This document shows, in pieces, positions 13,775 through 22,143 of a stretch of 27,662 nt of DNA. The DNA is from an uncultured Eggerthellaceae bacterium (GTDB taxonomy: Bacteria; Actinomycetota; Coriobacteriia; Coriobacteriales; Eggerthellaceae), in contig CAUEBO010000037.1 in assembly GCA_958454405.1 (NCBI GenBank), forward strand, positions 1 through 27,662, read 5' to 3'. The position numbers and the translations under genes were made by a program. Every line of letters begins with the position of its first letter. Within the stretch, counting starts at the first letter, position 1. The notes under the pieces were generated by a model. The model saw nothing but the letters and a program-made list of their open reading frames with translations. It searched no databases and had not been told where the DNA came from.

Positions 13775-15336
13775 CGGCGTCGCAAAGGCTGCGCGATGGC
13801 GTGGCCGTGGAATTCCATGGAGTGGCGTTCTCCTATGCCGATGCGGAAGGAAACCTGTTCGAGCCGGTGTTGAAGGGTGTGAACCTGTCCGTCGTGCGAG
13901 GGCAGTGCGTGGCGGTGACGGGTTGTTCCGGTTGCGGGAAGACCACGCTCATGCGCCTCGTGAACGGGCTGGCGCCCCAAGCCTACGACGGTGAGCTTTC
14001 CGGTACGGTGCGCGTGCTGGGGCAGGATGCAGCCGACTTGGGCATCGAGGGGCTCTCGTTGCACGTGGGCTCCGTGTTCCAGAATCCGCGCAGCCAGTTC
14101 TTCAACCTGGACACCACCTCCGAGATCGCCTTCGGGTGCGAGAACGCGGGCCTGCCGCACGATGAGATCCACCTTCGCGTTCGCAGCGCCGCGGCCGACC
14201 TGGGCATCTCCCATCTGCTCGACCGTGACATCCGGAAGCTTTCTGGAGGTCAGCGCCAGATGGTGGCCCTTGCGTCGGTGCATGCGCTGGGCCCGGAGGT
14301 GTTCGCTCTCGACGAGCCCACGGCCGCACTCGATGTGGCTTCCATGCGCGCCCTCGCGCGCCTCGTTCGGCGTCTGAAAGAACTGGGGCGCACGGTGATC
14401 GTCTCCGAGCATCGGCTGTGGTGGCTGCGGGGGATAGCCGATCGGGTGGTGCATATGGAGAACGGGCGCATCGCCCACGACTGGGCGGCTGCGGAATTCG
14501 AGCGCCTGCCCGCGCGTGAGCTTCACCGGATGGGCCTGCGGGCCTGGCGCATCGAGGATGCCTGCGCCGAAGACGCGCCGACGGCCGGGCAGGACCCCGC
14601 CGCTCCCTTGCTCGCTCCGAACGCCGCTTCCGCTGCAGCGCTCTCGTTCAGCGACCTTCGTGCGGGCTATCGTCGCGGCGGCGATGTGCTGCGCGGGGCC
14701 GCCGGCGTGTTTGCGCCCCGGCGTGTCGCGGCTTTGGTGGGAGGCAACGGCGCGGGGAAGTCGACGCTTGCGCGCTGCCTGGCCGGGTTGCATCGCGAGC
14801 GCGCGGGACAGGTGGCGTTCGGGGGCCGATTGGTGCCGTATCGCAGACGGGCTGGCCGGGCGTTCCTGGTGATGCAGGAGCCGGGCTACCAGCTGTTCGC
14901 CCATACGGCCGCATGCGAGCTGGAAGCGGCCGCGGCCCGCTGCCTCGGCCGCGGCAAGGCGGCGCGGGCGGCGGCCAGCGAGGCGCTCGACCGTTTCGGT
15001 CTGGCGCATTTGGCCGATCGGCATCCGCTGTCGCTCTCGGGCGGCGAGCGCCAGCGACTGGCCATTGCGGCCGGCGTGCTGCAGGGGGCCCGCGTTTTGG
15101 TGCTGGACGAGCCCACGAGCGGGCTCGATTTCGCCAACATGCAGGCCGTGGCCAGGGAGCTTGCGCGCGTGCGCGATGGCGGCACGTGCGTGACGGTGAT
15201 CACGCACGACTACGAGTTCATCGTCGCCGCATGTGACGAGGTGGCCGTGGTGGCCGATGGCCGTGTGAGCGTCCAGGAGCCGCTTGCGCGAGCGAACCTG
15301 CCCGCCGTGCGCCGCATGCTCGGCTTCGACGGGTGA
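13771..15336 (+). CDS. ECF transporter energising protein with two fused ATPase domains
   Basis: A 521-residue cytoplasmic protein made of two ABC domains in tandem. Domain 1 has Walker A GCSGCGKTT (51-59), Q-loop FQNPRSQFF, signature LSGGQRQMVA (157-166) and Walker B VFALDEPTAALD. A linker of about 50 residues (240-290) leads to domain 2, with Walker A GGNGAGKST (324-332), Q-loop MQEPGYQLF, signature LSGGERQRLAIA and Walker B VLVLDEPTSGLD. Both signatures are intact. It powers the EcfT/S pair of this operon; the dedicated T, A and S genes together suggest a stand-alone ECF module. Confidence 0.93.
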   Translation: MTASQRLRDGVAVEFHGVAFSYADAEGNLFEPVLKGVNLSVVRGQCVAVTGCSGCGKTTLMRLVNGLAPQAYDGELSGTVRVLGQDAADLGIEGLSLHVGSVFQNPRSQFFNLDTTSEIAFGCENAGLPHDEIHLRVRSAAADLGISHLLDRDIRKLSGGQRQMVALASVHALGPEVFALDEPTAALDVASMRALARLVRRLKELGRTVIVSEHRLWWLRGIADRVVHMENGRIAHDWAAAEFERLPARELHRMGLRAWRIEDACAEDAPTAGQDPAAPLLAPNAASAAALSFSDLRAGYRRGGDVLRGAAGVFAPRRVAALVGGNGAGKSTLARCLAGLHRERAGQVAFGGRLVPYRRRAGRAFLVMQEPGYQLFAHTAACELEAAAARCLGRGKAARAAASEALDRFGLAHLADRHPLSLSGGERQRLAIAAGVLQGARVLVLDEPTSGLDFANMQAVARELARVRDGGTCVTVITHDYEFIVAACDEVAVVADGRVSVQEPLARANLPAVRRMLGFDG

Positions 15337-15382
15337 TGAGCTCGCGCGTTTCGGCATTACTTCCGACGAAAGGAGTTCTTGT

Positions 15383-16006
15383 ATGGAATCGACAGCAACG
15401 AAAGGGCGCACGCTCGCCCGCGGCACCCGGCTTACCGGTCGCGACTACGTGGTGCTCGCCGTATTCGGCGTGCTTCTGTTCGCGGTGTTCATGGTCTTCT
15501 CGATAGTGTGCTCCCTCAGTGCTACCACGTCATGGTTCACCCATGGGGTGGGCGCTGTTCCGGCCGGCATCGTGTGGACGTATGTGCTGGCCCGTGTTCC
15601 CAAACGCGGCGCGATGGCGCTCATGTGCCTGCTGGTGGCGCTTCTCGGCCTGGTGATGGGTATGTTCTGGACAGGTCCTTTGGGCATCGCCCTTGGCGGT
15701 GTGGCGGCCGAGCTCGTGTTGGGTGCGCCGGGCAAGCGTACCGCCTTTCGCCGTGTGGCGGCGTTCGTCGCCTTCGTCGTGTGCTTCTGGGCGGGGCACG
15801 TCTCGCTTATCTACCTCACGGGCCAGGCGTACGTGGACATGGTTGTGGCCTCGGGTATGACGGCCGAGTATGGCCAGCAGCTCGTGGATTTCATGTACGG
15901 CCCGCTCGCCCTGGTGGCGCTTGCAGCTGCCGTGGCGGGTCCCATTGTCGGCGGTCTTTTAGGAGAACGCGTGTTCAAGAAGCATTTCGCGCGGATGGGC
16001 GCCTAG
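15383..16006 (+). CDS. MptD/Trep_Strep-family putative ECF transporter S component
   Basis: A 207-residue membrane protein with five to six hydrophobic segments (YVVLAVFGVLLFAVFMVFS, VPAGIVWTYVLARVPKRGAM, FVAFVVCFWAGHVSLIYLTG, ALVALAAAVAGPIVGGLLG). The short size, the LARVPKRGA loop and the GALLGERVFKKHF-like C-terminus match the Trep_Strep group of substrate-binding ECF proteins. The start at 15383 has AAAGGAG 8 nt upstream. It lies 46 nt after the ATPase gene and 59 nt before an exporter-fold ABC pair. The substrate of this S family is not established to my knowledge; context points to a metal chelate. Confidence 0.85.
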   Translation: MESTATKGRTLARGTRLTGRDYVVLAVFGVLLFAVFMVFSIVCSLSATTSWFTHGVGAVPAGIVWTYVLARVPKRGAMALMCLLVALLGLVMGMFWTGPLGIALGGVAAELVLGAPGKRTAFRRVAAFVAFVVCFWAGHVSLIYLTGQAYVDMVVASGMTAEYGQQLVDFMYGPLALVALAAAVAGPIVGGLLGERVFKKHFARMGA

Positions 16007-16065
16007 GCGCATCGAGGTGAGCCGACGCGGTCTCGGCAGGCTGCGTTCGAAGAAAGAAAGGAAGT

Positions 16066-18018
16066 ATGATGGCAGAAGCAACAACGGCAGCCGGCGCGCC
16101 GTATGGAACCGCCGGCTCCGATGGGACGACTCCGCTGGCGGGCGCCCCCGCCGCGGCGGGGGCGGAGAGCGGGTGCGCGCCGGCGGTTGACGGGGCGATG
16201 CCCGTGGCGCCGCCTGGCCCCAAAGAGGCCGTCGGGCGGCTGCTCGGGTTCGCGGGCTCGCGCAAGAAGCTCGCAGTCCTGGGGTGCGTGCTCGCGGGCG
16301 TAAACGGCATCTTCGTGGTCATGCCCTTGGTGTGCGTGTGGTTCGTGCTGCGCGACCTCGTGGCCGCGGCTCCCAACTGGAGCGCTGCGGAGGGGCTCGC
16401 CTTCTGGGGCTGGCTTGCGTTCGCGTTCTCGGCAACGGGCCTGTTCGTGTACTTCGCGGCGCTCATGTGCACCCACCTGGCGGCGTTCCGCACGGCGGCG
16501 AACATGCGCAAGCAGGCGCTCGGCCACCTGGGCCGCGTGCCGCTCGGCTACTTCGACTCCCACGCCTCGGGACATCTGCGGCGCGTGGTGGACGGCTGCG
16601 CCGGCCAGACCGAGGACGTGCTTGCGCACAAGCTGCCCGACTTCGTGGGATCGCTCGTCACCCCGGTGGCGTTCGTGGCGGTCATGTTCGCGTTCGACTG
16701 GGTCATGGGACTCGTGTGCCTCGTTCCCATTGCCATCTCGGCGCTCATGATGTGGTGGATGATGGGGCGCCGGACGAAAAACGACGGCATGCCGTTCATG
16801 ATGCTCTACCAAGACGCGCTCAACCGCATGAACAAGGCGGCTGTGGAATACGTGCGCGGCATCCCCGTGGTGAAGGTGTTCCAGCAGACGGTACATTCGT
16901 TCCGCGCGTTCTCCGAGGCTATCATGAGCTACCGTGACATGGCCTGCCAGTACTCGAAGTCGTGCCAGCGCCCTCAGGTTGTTCAGCTCGTTGCCATCAA
17001 CGGCACGTTCGCCGTGCTCGTGCCCGCGGGCATCCTCCTGGCGCATGCGGCGGGCGATTTCGCAGCGTTTCTGACGGACTTCCTGTTCTACGCGGTGTTC
17101 TCGGCCATCACTACCACCATGATGACGAAGGTGATGTACGCGAGCGAGGCCGTGATGATGGCGCAAGACTCCGTGCGCCGCATCGACGAGATACTCGCGA
17201 CAAGGCCGCTGGCGGAGCCGTCGGCGGCGCAGGCCGGGCATCCGCGCGATGCCTCGATCTCCTTCGAGCATGTGGGCTTCGCGTACCCTGGCGCTTCGGG
17301 AGACGCGCTGGTGGATATGAGCTTGGAGGTGCCCGCCGGCTCCACGGTAGCGCTTGTGGGACCCTCGGGCGGAGGTAAGACGACGGCCGCCAGCCTGGTC
17401 CCCCGCTTCTGGGACGTGGGTTCGGGAAGCGTGAGCGTGGGCGGGGTGGACGTGCGCGACATCCCCGCCTCCGAGCTCATGGCGCAGGTGGCCTTCGTGT
17501 TCCAAAACGACCGCCTGTTCAAGGCGTCGCTTTTGGAGAACATCCGCGCCGCGCGTCCGGGCGCCACGCGCGCACAGGTGGAAACCGCAGCCCACGCCGC
17601 GCAGTGCGATGACATCATGGCGAAGTTCCCCGAAGGTTTGGACACGCAGGTAGGTGCGAAGGGCGTGTACCTCTCGGGTGGCGAGTGCCAGCGCATCGCG
17701 CTCGCCCGCGCCATCCTGAAGGACGCGCCCATCGTGGTGCTCGACGAGGCCACGGCATTCGCCGACCCGGAGAACGAGGCGCTCATCCAGCGCGCCTTGG
17801 CGAGGCTCTGTGAGGGCAAGACGGTGCTCATGATCGCGCACCGGCTATCCACCGTCACAGGTGCCGACGTCATATGCGTGTTGGACGGGGGCCGGGTGGT
17901 AGAGCGCGGGCGACACGACGAGCTGGTTGCGGCCGGCGGCCCGTATGCGAAGATGTGGGACGATTACCGCACGTCGGTAACGTGGAGGATCGAAAGGAGC
18001 GACACCCATGCTGCGTGA
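16066..18018 (+). CDS. ABC half-transporter, permease plus ATPase (YbtP/IrtA-like)
   Basis: A 650-residue protein. A low-complexity Ala/Gly/Pro N-terminus (1-55) precedes a six-helix type-IV ABC membrane domain (about 65-370). The ATPase domain has Walker A GPSGGGKTT (about 431), signature LSGGECQRIALARA (about 536), Walker B IVVLDEATAFADPENE (about 555-570) and H-loop IAHRLSTV. The FADPENE after Walker B is characteristic of the YbtPQ/IrtAB siderophore-import subgroup, which use an exporter fold for uptake. AAAGGA lies just upstream; ATG at 16066 and 16069 are both possible. It overlaps the partner gene by 11 nt, so the two probably form a heterodimer. Confidence 0.9.
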   Translation: MMAEATTAAGAPYGTAGSDGTTPLAGAPAAAGAESGCAPAVDGAMPVAPPGPKEAVGRLLGFAGSRKKLAVLGCVLAGVNGIFVVMPLVCVWFVLRDLVAAAPNWSAAEGLAFWGWLAFAFSATGLFVYFAALMCTHLAAFRTAANMRKQALGHLGRVPLGYFDSHASGHLRRVVDGCAGQTEDVLAHKLPDFVGSLVTPVAFVAVMFAFDWVMGLVCLVPIAISALMMWWMMGRRTKNDGMPFMMLYQDALNRMNKAAVEYVRGIPVVKVFQQTVHSFRAFSEAIMSYRDMACQYSKSCQRPQVVQLVAINGTFAVLVPAGILLAHAAGDFAAFLTDFLFYAVFSAITTTMMTKVMYASEAVMMAQDSVRRIDEILATRPLAEPSAAQAGHPRDASISFEHVGFAYPGASGDALVDMSLEVPAGSTVALVGPSGGGKTTAASLVPRFWDVGSGSVSVGGVDVRDIPASELMAQVAFVFQNDRLFKASLLENIRAARPGATRAQVETAAHAAQCDDIMAKFPEGLDTQVGAKGVYLSGGECQRIALARAILKDAPIVVLDEATAFADPENEALIQRALARLCEGKTVLMIAHRLSTVTGADVICVLDGGRVVERGRHDELVAAGGPYAKMWDDYRTSVTWRIERSDTHAA

Positions 18019-19750
18019 TAAGTTCGCACTTACTGAACAGGGCGCGCGCGATTTCAAGCGCGGCGTGGGGGCCGCGGCGTTGGCCAACGTCGTGCTCATG
18101 GCGCCCATCGGCGTGCTGTTCGCGGTTACGGGCGCGTTCGTGTCCCACTTGACCGACCCGTCGCAACCGTTGCCGGAGCTCGGAGCGTACCTCCTGGCCA
18201 TCGTTGTGGTGCTCGCCATCATGCTGCTCACGCAGAATCTCGAGTACGACAGAACCTACAACGTGGTATACAACGAAAGCGCTCGCAAGCGCATCGGCCT
18301 GGCCGAGAAGCTGCGGCAGCTGCCGTTGTCGTTCTTCGGACAGCGCGACCTGTCCGATCTCACGAGCGCGGTCATGAAGGACTGTGCCGACCACGAGCGC
18401 ATGTTCTCTCATGTCATGCCGCAGCTGTTCGGTGCGGCCATCTCGACGGCGGTGGTGGCCGTTTGCCTGCTCGCATTCGACTGGCGTCTGGCGCTGGCGG
18501 CGCTGTGGCCTATCCCGGTGGCGATAGCGGTGCTGCTGTCCACCACGCGACTTCAGCAAGCGGCGGGACGCGCCCGCAACGAGGCGAACCTCGAGCTTGC
18601 CGACGGCATCCAGGAGTACCTGGAATGCGCCCGCGAGATCCGCGCCACGAACCAGGTTCCGGCGTTTCTCGGGCGCGTGGGCGAGCGGGTAGACGCCTTC
18701 GAGCATGCGAAGATCAAGGCGGAGCTGACTGCCGGCGTGAGCGCGTCGTCGGCCCAGGCGCTTCTGCGGCTCGGCATCGGCACCACGGTGTTGGTCGGCA
18801 CGGTGCTCATTGCGGATGGGCGGGTGGACTTCATGGTGTTCTTCTGCTTCCTGCTGGCGGTCACGCGCGTGTACGATCCGGTGAACGTCATCCTGCAGAC
18901 TATCATCGAGTTGCTGGACTTGCGCCTGAACATCGCTCGGCTGCAGGCTATTGAGGACGAGCCTGTGCAAGCAGGTGCGACCGAGTTCAAGCCGGCGGGT
19001 CACGACCTGGCTTTCGAAGGCGTGTCGTTCTCTTACGGCGACGGCGAGCGCGTGCTGAGCGACGTGACGTTCACTGCCCGCGAAGGCGAAGTGACGGCAT
19101 TGGTGGGGCCCAGCGGCGGAGGCAAGTCCACCGTGGCCAAGCTGGCTGCTCGCTTCTGGGATGCCGATGCGGGGCAGGTGCGCGTGGGGGGCGTGGACGT
19201 TGCGGGCGTGGAACCGGAGGCGCTCTTGGCAGACTACGCCGAGGTGTTCCAGGACGTGGTGCTGTTCGACGATACGGTGATGGGCAATATCCGGCTCGGT
19301 CGGGCCGGCGCTTCCGACGAGGAGGTTCTCGCCGCTGCCCAGGCCGCGAACTGCGACGAGTTCGTGCTGCGCATGCCGCAGGGCTACGACACGCCCATCG
19401 GCGAGAACGGAAGCCGTCTTTCGGGTGGCGAGCGCCAGCGCATCTCCATCGCCCGCGCCATCTTGAAGGACGCGCCCATCGTGCTGTTGGATGAGGCCAC
19501 GGCCTCGCTCGACGTTGAGAACGAGACGCAGGTGCAGACGGCGCTCTCGCGGCTTCTTGCGGGCAAGACCGTGCTCGTGATCGCGCACCGCATGCGCACC
19601 GTGGCGAACGCCGACAAGGTCGTGGTGCTGAAGGAAGGCCGTGTGGCGGAGGAAGGCTCGCCGGATGAGCTCATGGCGCGCGAAAGTGGCTTGTACCGCC
19701 GCATGGTGGAGCTGCAAACCGAAACCGCCGGGTGGTCGCTGGCATCGTAA
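18008..19750 (+). CDS. ABC half-transporter, permease plus ATPase (YbtQ/IrtB-like)
   Basis: A 580-residue partner of the preceding protein. Six membrane helices (about 20-310, including ANVVLMAPIGVLFAVTGAFV and AISTAVVAVCLLAFDW) lead into an ATPase with Walker A GPSGGGKST (about 367), signature LSGGERQRISIARA, Walker B IVLLDEATASLDVENE and H-loop IAHRMRTV. Here the post-Walker-B segment is ASLDVENE, so only one subunit carries the FADPENE variant. The ribosome binding site AAAGGAG lies inside the end of the upstream gene. It is the last gene of the operon; transcription probably ends at the hairpin at 19980-20009. Confidence 0.9.
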   Translation: MLRDKFALTEQGARDFKRGVGAAALANVVLMAPIGVLFAVTGAFVSHLTDPSQPLPELGAYLLAIVVVLAIMLLTQNLEYDRTYNVVYNESARKRIGLAEKLRQLPLSFFGQRDLSDLTSAVMKDCADHERMFSHVMPQLFGAAISTAVVAVCLLAFDWRLALAALWPIPVAIAVLLSTTRLQQAAGRARNEANLELADGIQEYLECAREIRATNQVPAFLGRVGERVDAFEHAKIKAELTAGVSASSAQALLRLGIGTTVLVGTVLIADGRVDFMVFFCFLLAVTRVYDPVNVILQTIIELLDLRLNIARLQAIEDEPVQAGATEFKPAGHDLAFEGVSFSYGDGERVLSDVTFTAREGEVTALVGPSGGGKSTVAKLAARFWDADAGQVRVGGVDVAGVEPEALLADYAEVFQDVVLFDDTVMGNIRLGRAGASDEEVLAAAQAANCDEFVLRMPQGYDTPIGENGSRLSGGERQRISIARAILKDAPIVLLDEATASLDVENETQVQTALSRLLAGKTVLVIAHRMRTVANADKVVVLKEGRVAEEGSPDELMARESGLYRRMVELQTETAGWSLAS

Positions 19751-19763
19751 GCGGCGATATGCA

Positions 19764-19880
19764 CCCTACGACGCCGGCGGCAGCGTTGTAGGTGTAGTCC
19801 GTGCCGGCGAACAGTTCTCGGCCGTCTGCGCTTCCCAGGCGCACGCTCACCGAACTAGGCAGCGTATAGCCGGTGTTTCC
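19764..19880 (-). pseudogene. Fragment of a Gram-positive surface-protein domain
   Basis: On the minus strand, 39 codons downstream of a TGA (19881-19883) read NTGYTLPSSVSVRLGSADG and RELFAGTDYTYNAAAG. The pattern 'YTLPSSVSV ... AGTDYTYNAAAG' is typical of beta-sandwich repeat domains in cell-wall adhesins and pilin-like proteins of Gram-positive bacteria. There is no start codon, and the frame continues only into the antisense of the ABC gene. It is best seen as a remnant of a larger, lost gene. Confidence 0.45.
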
Positions 19881-19976
19881 TCATGAAGAACCCCCTTCGA
19901 GTGCGTTGACCCTCGAGTGCGAGCATGGAGTCGGGATCGACCGATCGCCCTTGCGAAACCGGGCGTGCGGGGAACG

Positions 19977-20009
19977 AAAAAGGCGGCGGCCGAAACCGGC
20001 CGCCGCCTT
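19977..20009 (-). terminator. Strong intrinsic terminator, mainly for the MFS-CBS gene
   Basis: AAGGCGGCGGCC (19980-19991) and GGCCGCCGCCTT (19998-20009) form a 12-bp perfect stem with loop GAAACC. Read on the minus strand it is followed by five consecutive T (with stem end), so it terminates the transcript arriving from 20037. It may also stop the plus-strand ABC operon, though that side has only two T. The rest of 19881-19976 shows nothing but two TCGAGTGCG copies (about 19897 and 19913). Confidence 0.8.
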
Positions 20010-20036
20010 GCATGTAGGGGGCTCCAACTCAGTTCG

Positions 20037-21995
20037 CTAGATGGACGCTGCAACCGCTTCGTCATCGGGCAGCGCGGCGGCTTCTTCGGCTTTCTCAAGA
20101 TCGCGCTTCGACAGGTACGTCTCCATCGAGTAGTGGGTGATGTCCGAGCGGTTGATGACGCCGACCACATGGCCTTCGTCCATCACGGTCACTTTCTTCA
20201 GATGGTTGTCGGCCAACACGCGGCAGACCTCGGGCAAATCGGCGTGTACGTCTACCCCGATGACCCCCTTCGTGGCGATGGAGCGCACGTCCATCTTCAT
20301 GAGGTCGTCGAGCTTGCGGGCGAAATCCCTGTTGTCCGTGTCGGCATCCACCGTCTGCATGATCATGACCACGGGGTCCATGAGCATCTGCGAGCGCTTC
20401 GACAGGTAGCGCATGATGTCGCCGTCCGACACGAATCCCACGGCTTCGCCCTGCTCGTTCACGAGCGGCGCGGCGCTGATGCGCTTCTCTACGAGCAGGT
20501 GCATGGCCTCGGCCACGGTGGCGTTCGAGGGCAGCGTGTACACGTCGCGCTTCATGATGGACTCCAGCACCGTGCGGCGCGTGTTGTCCTTGTCCCGCAG
20601 CGCCGACTCGCCGGGGCGGTCTTTCACGAGCGCGACGACCATGACGAACCCGATGAGGCAGAGCACGCCGGCAAGGCCGAACGACACGTCGATGCCGAAG
20701 ATGCTGGCCTGTTGGGCCCCTGCGCCGGCGGATGCGCTCATGTTCGTGGCGATGGTGGACGCGGACACGATGATGGCCGTGCCCAGCGATCCTGCCACCT
20801 GGCGGAACGTGTTGTTCACCGACGTGCCGTGGTTCACCAGCTCGTTGTCGAGCGCGTTCATGCCCCAGGTGGTGATGGGCATGTTCACCAGCGACAGCGA
20901 CAGCAGGCGCACGGTGTAGAGCACCGTGAGCGTGATGATGCCCGTCTCCGTGCTCAAAAACGCGAAGCAGAACGTGGTCAGCGTGAGCACGCCCATGCCG
21001 ATGAGGCTCAGCAGGCGCGGCCCGTGCTTGTCGAACAGGCGGCCGGCGATGGGGCCCATGGCTCCCATGACGATGGCGCCCGGCAGCAGCACCAGGCCGG
21101 ACACCGTGGCCGAGTAGCCCATGAGCGACTGCAGGTAGATGGGCACGAGGATGCCGGCGGCCAGCAGCGCGCCCTGCACGAGCATGCCGATGATGGTGGC
21201 CACGAGGAACTTGCGGTTGGCCAGCACGCGCACCTGCAGCATGGGCTTTTCCATGCGCAGCTGGTGGCGGAAGAAGAACACGAGCGCGACTGCGCCCACC
21301 AGCGCGCCGGCGACTGCGTCGACGCTGAGGCCGTACGATCCGATGGTGGAAAGCCCGTACAGAAGGCCGCCGAAGCCCAAGGTGGAGAAGATGACGGAAG
21401 GCACGTCGAGCGTGACGTTCTTGTTCGTCTCGCCGCCCTTCGCCAGCACGGCCGTGGCGACCACCACCACGAGGGCCGACAGCACGGTGATGATGTAGAA
21501 CATGTCATGCCAGGTGTAGCGGTCGATGATGACGCCCGCCACCGTGGGCCCGATGGCGGGCCCGAAGGCGATCACGATGCCGAACACGCCCATGGCCGTG
21601 CCGCGCTTGTCGACGGGGAACGTCCACATGAGCACGGTCATGACCAGCGGCATGAGGATGCCGGCGCCGGCGGCCTGCACGAGGCGGCCGATCAACAGCA
21701 CCGCGAAGTTCGGGCCCCAGCCCGCCAGCGCGCTGCCTGCCGTGAAGATGATCATGGATGCGATGAACAGCCGCTTGGTGGTGAAGCGGTCGGTGAGGAA
21801 GGCCGTGATGGGAATCATGATGGCGTTCACGAGGGTGAAGCCGGTGGTGAGCCACTGCGCGGTGGCGGCGTCCACGTTCATCTCGGTCATGACCGAGGGG
21901 ATGACCGGCGCCACGACGGTCTGGTTCAACACCGTGACGAACGTGCCGAACACGAGCACGGCCAGCATGACAACTTGTTTGCGCGATAGACCCAT
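20037..21995 (-). CDS. DHA2-family MFS exporter fused to a CBS-domain pair
   Basis: A 652-residue protein. Residues 1-460 are a 14-helix DHA2 exporter: helix 1 FGTFVTVLNQTVVAPVIPSV, motif A TDRFTTKRLF, helix 5 GIVIAFGPAIGPTVAGVI. Residues of about 475-630 are two CBS domains: the first around MKRDVYTLPSNATVAEAMHL ... VSDGDIMRYLS, the second around DVRSIATKGVIGVDVHADLP ... VVGVINRSDITHYS. CBS pairs bind adenine nucleotides and gate several channels and transporters, so export may respond to energy state; this is inference. The start at 21995 has AGGAGG upstream; an upstream ATG at 22055 is less likely. Divergent from a TetR gene with a shared operator. Confidence 0.92.
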   Translation of the reverse strand: MGLSRKQVVMLAVLVFGTFVTVLNQTVVAPVIPSVMTEMNVDAATAQWLTTGFTLVNAIMIPITAFLTDRFTTKRLFIASMIIFTAGSALAGWGPNFAVLLIGRLVQAAGAGILMPLVMTVLMWTFPVDKRGTAMGVFGIVIAFGPAIGPTVAGVIIDRYTWHDMFYIITVLSALVVVVATAVLAKGGETNKNVTLDVPSVIFSTLGFGGLLYGLSTIGSYGLSVDAVAGALVGAVALVFFFRHQLRMEKPMLQVRVLANRKFLVATIIGMLVQGALLAAGILVPIYLQSLMGYSATVSGLVLLPGAIVMGAMGPIAGRLFDKHGPRLLSLIGMGVLTLTTFCFAFLSTETGIITLTVLYTVRLLSLSLVNMPITTWGMNALDNELVNHGTSVNNTFRQVAGSLGTAIIVSASTIATNMSASAGAGAQQASIFGIDVSFGLAGVLCLIGFVMVVALVKDRPGESALRDKDNTRRTVLESIMKRDVYTLPSNATVAEAMHLLVEKRISAAPLVNEQGEAVGFVSDGDIMRYLSKRSQMLMDPVVMIMQTVDADTDNRDFARKLDDLMKMDVRSIATKGVIGVDVHADLPEVCRVLADNHLKKVTVMDEGHVVGVINRSDITHYSMETYLSKRDLEKAEEAAALPDDEAVAASI

Positions 21996-22093
21996 GTAGG
22001 TGCTTCCTCCTGATGCTCTGGAGCTGCGAACAAAAACGCCTTCGAAAAGGGGCATGCGCTGCCCGCTTTCGAAGACGCCCGGTCCGCATCCGA

Positions 22094-22140
22094 TTGACGT
22101 GATTTACACTCAGTATAAATATTCATTCGGTAGATGAAAA
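22094..22140. promoter_or_regulatory. Divergent promoters overlapping a probable TetR operator
   Basis: ATTTACACTCAGTATAAAT (22102-22120) is a near-perfect dyad: 8 of 9 pairs match around a central C. On the minus strand, TTTTCA (22135-22140) and TATACT (22112-22117) are 17 bp apart and would drive the MFS-CBS gene. On the plus strand, TTGACG (22094-22099) with an AT-rich -10 region at 22114-22122 would drive the TetR gene. The dyad covers parts of both promoters, so a single repressor could close both. Confidence 0.65.
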
Positions 22141-22143
22141 GAG

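Noticed and set aside
19751..20036. A further small gene after the ABC operon.
   Set aside because: Only a start-less fragment of a surface-protein domain and a terminator are present.
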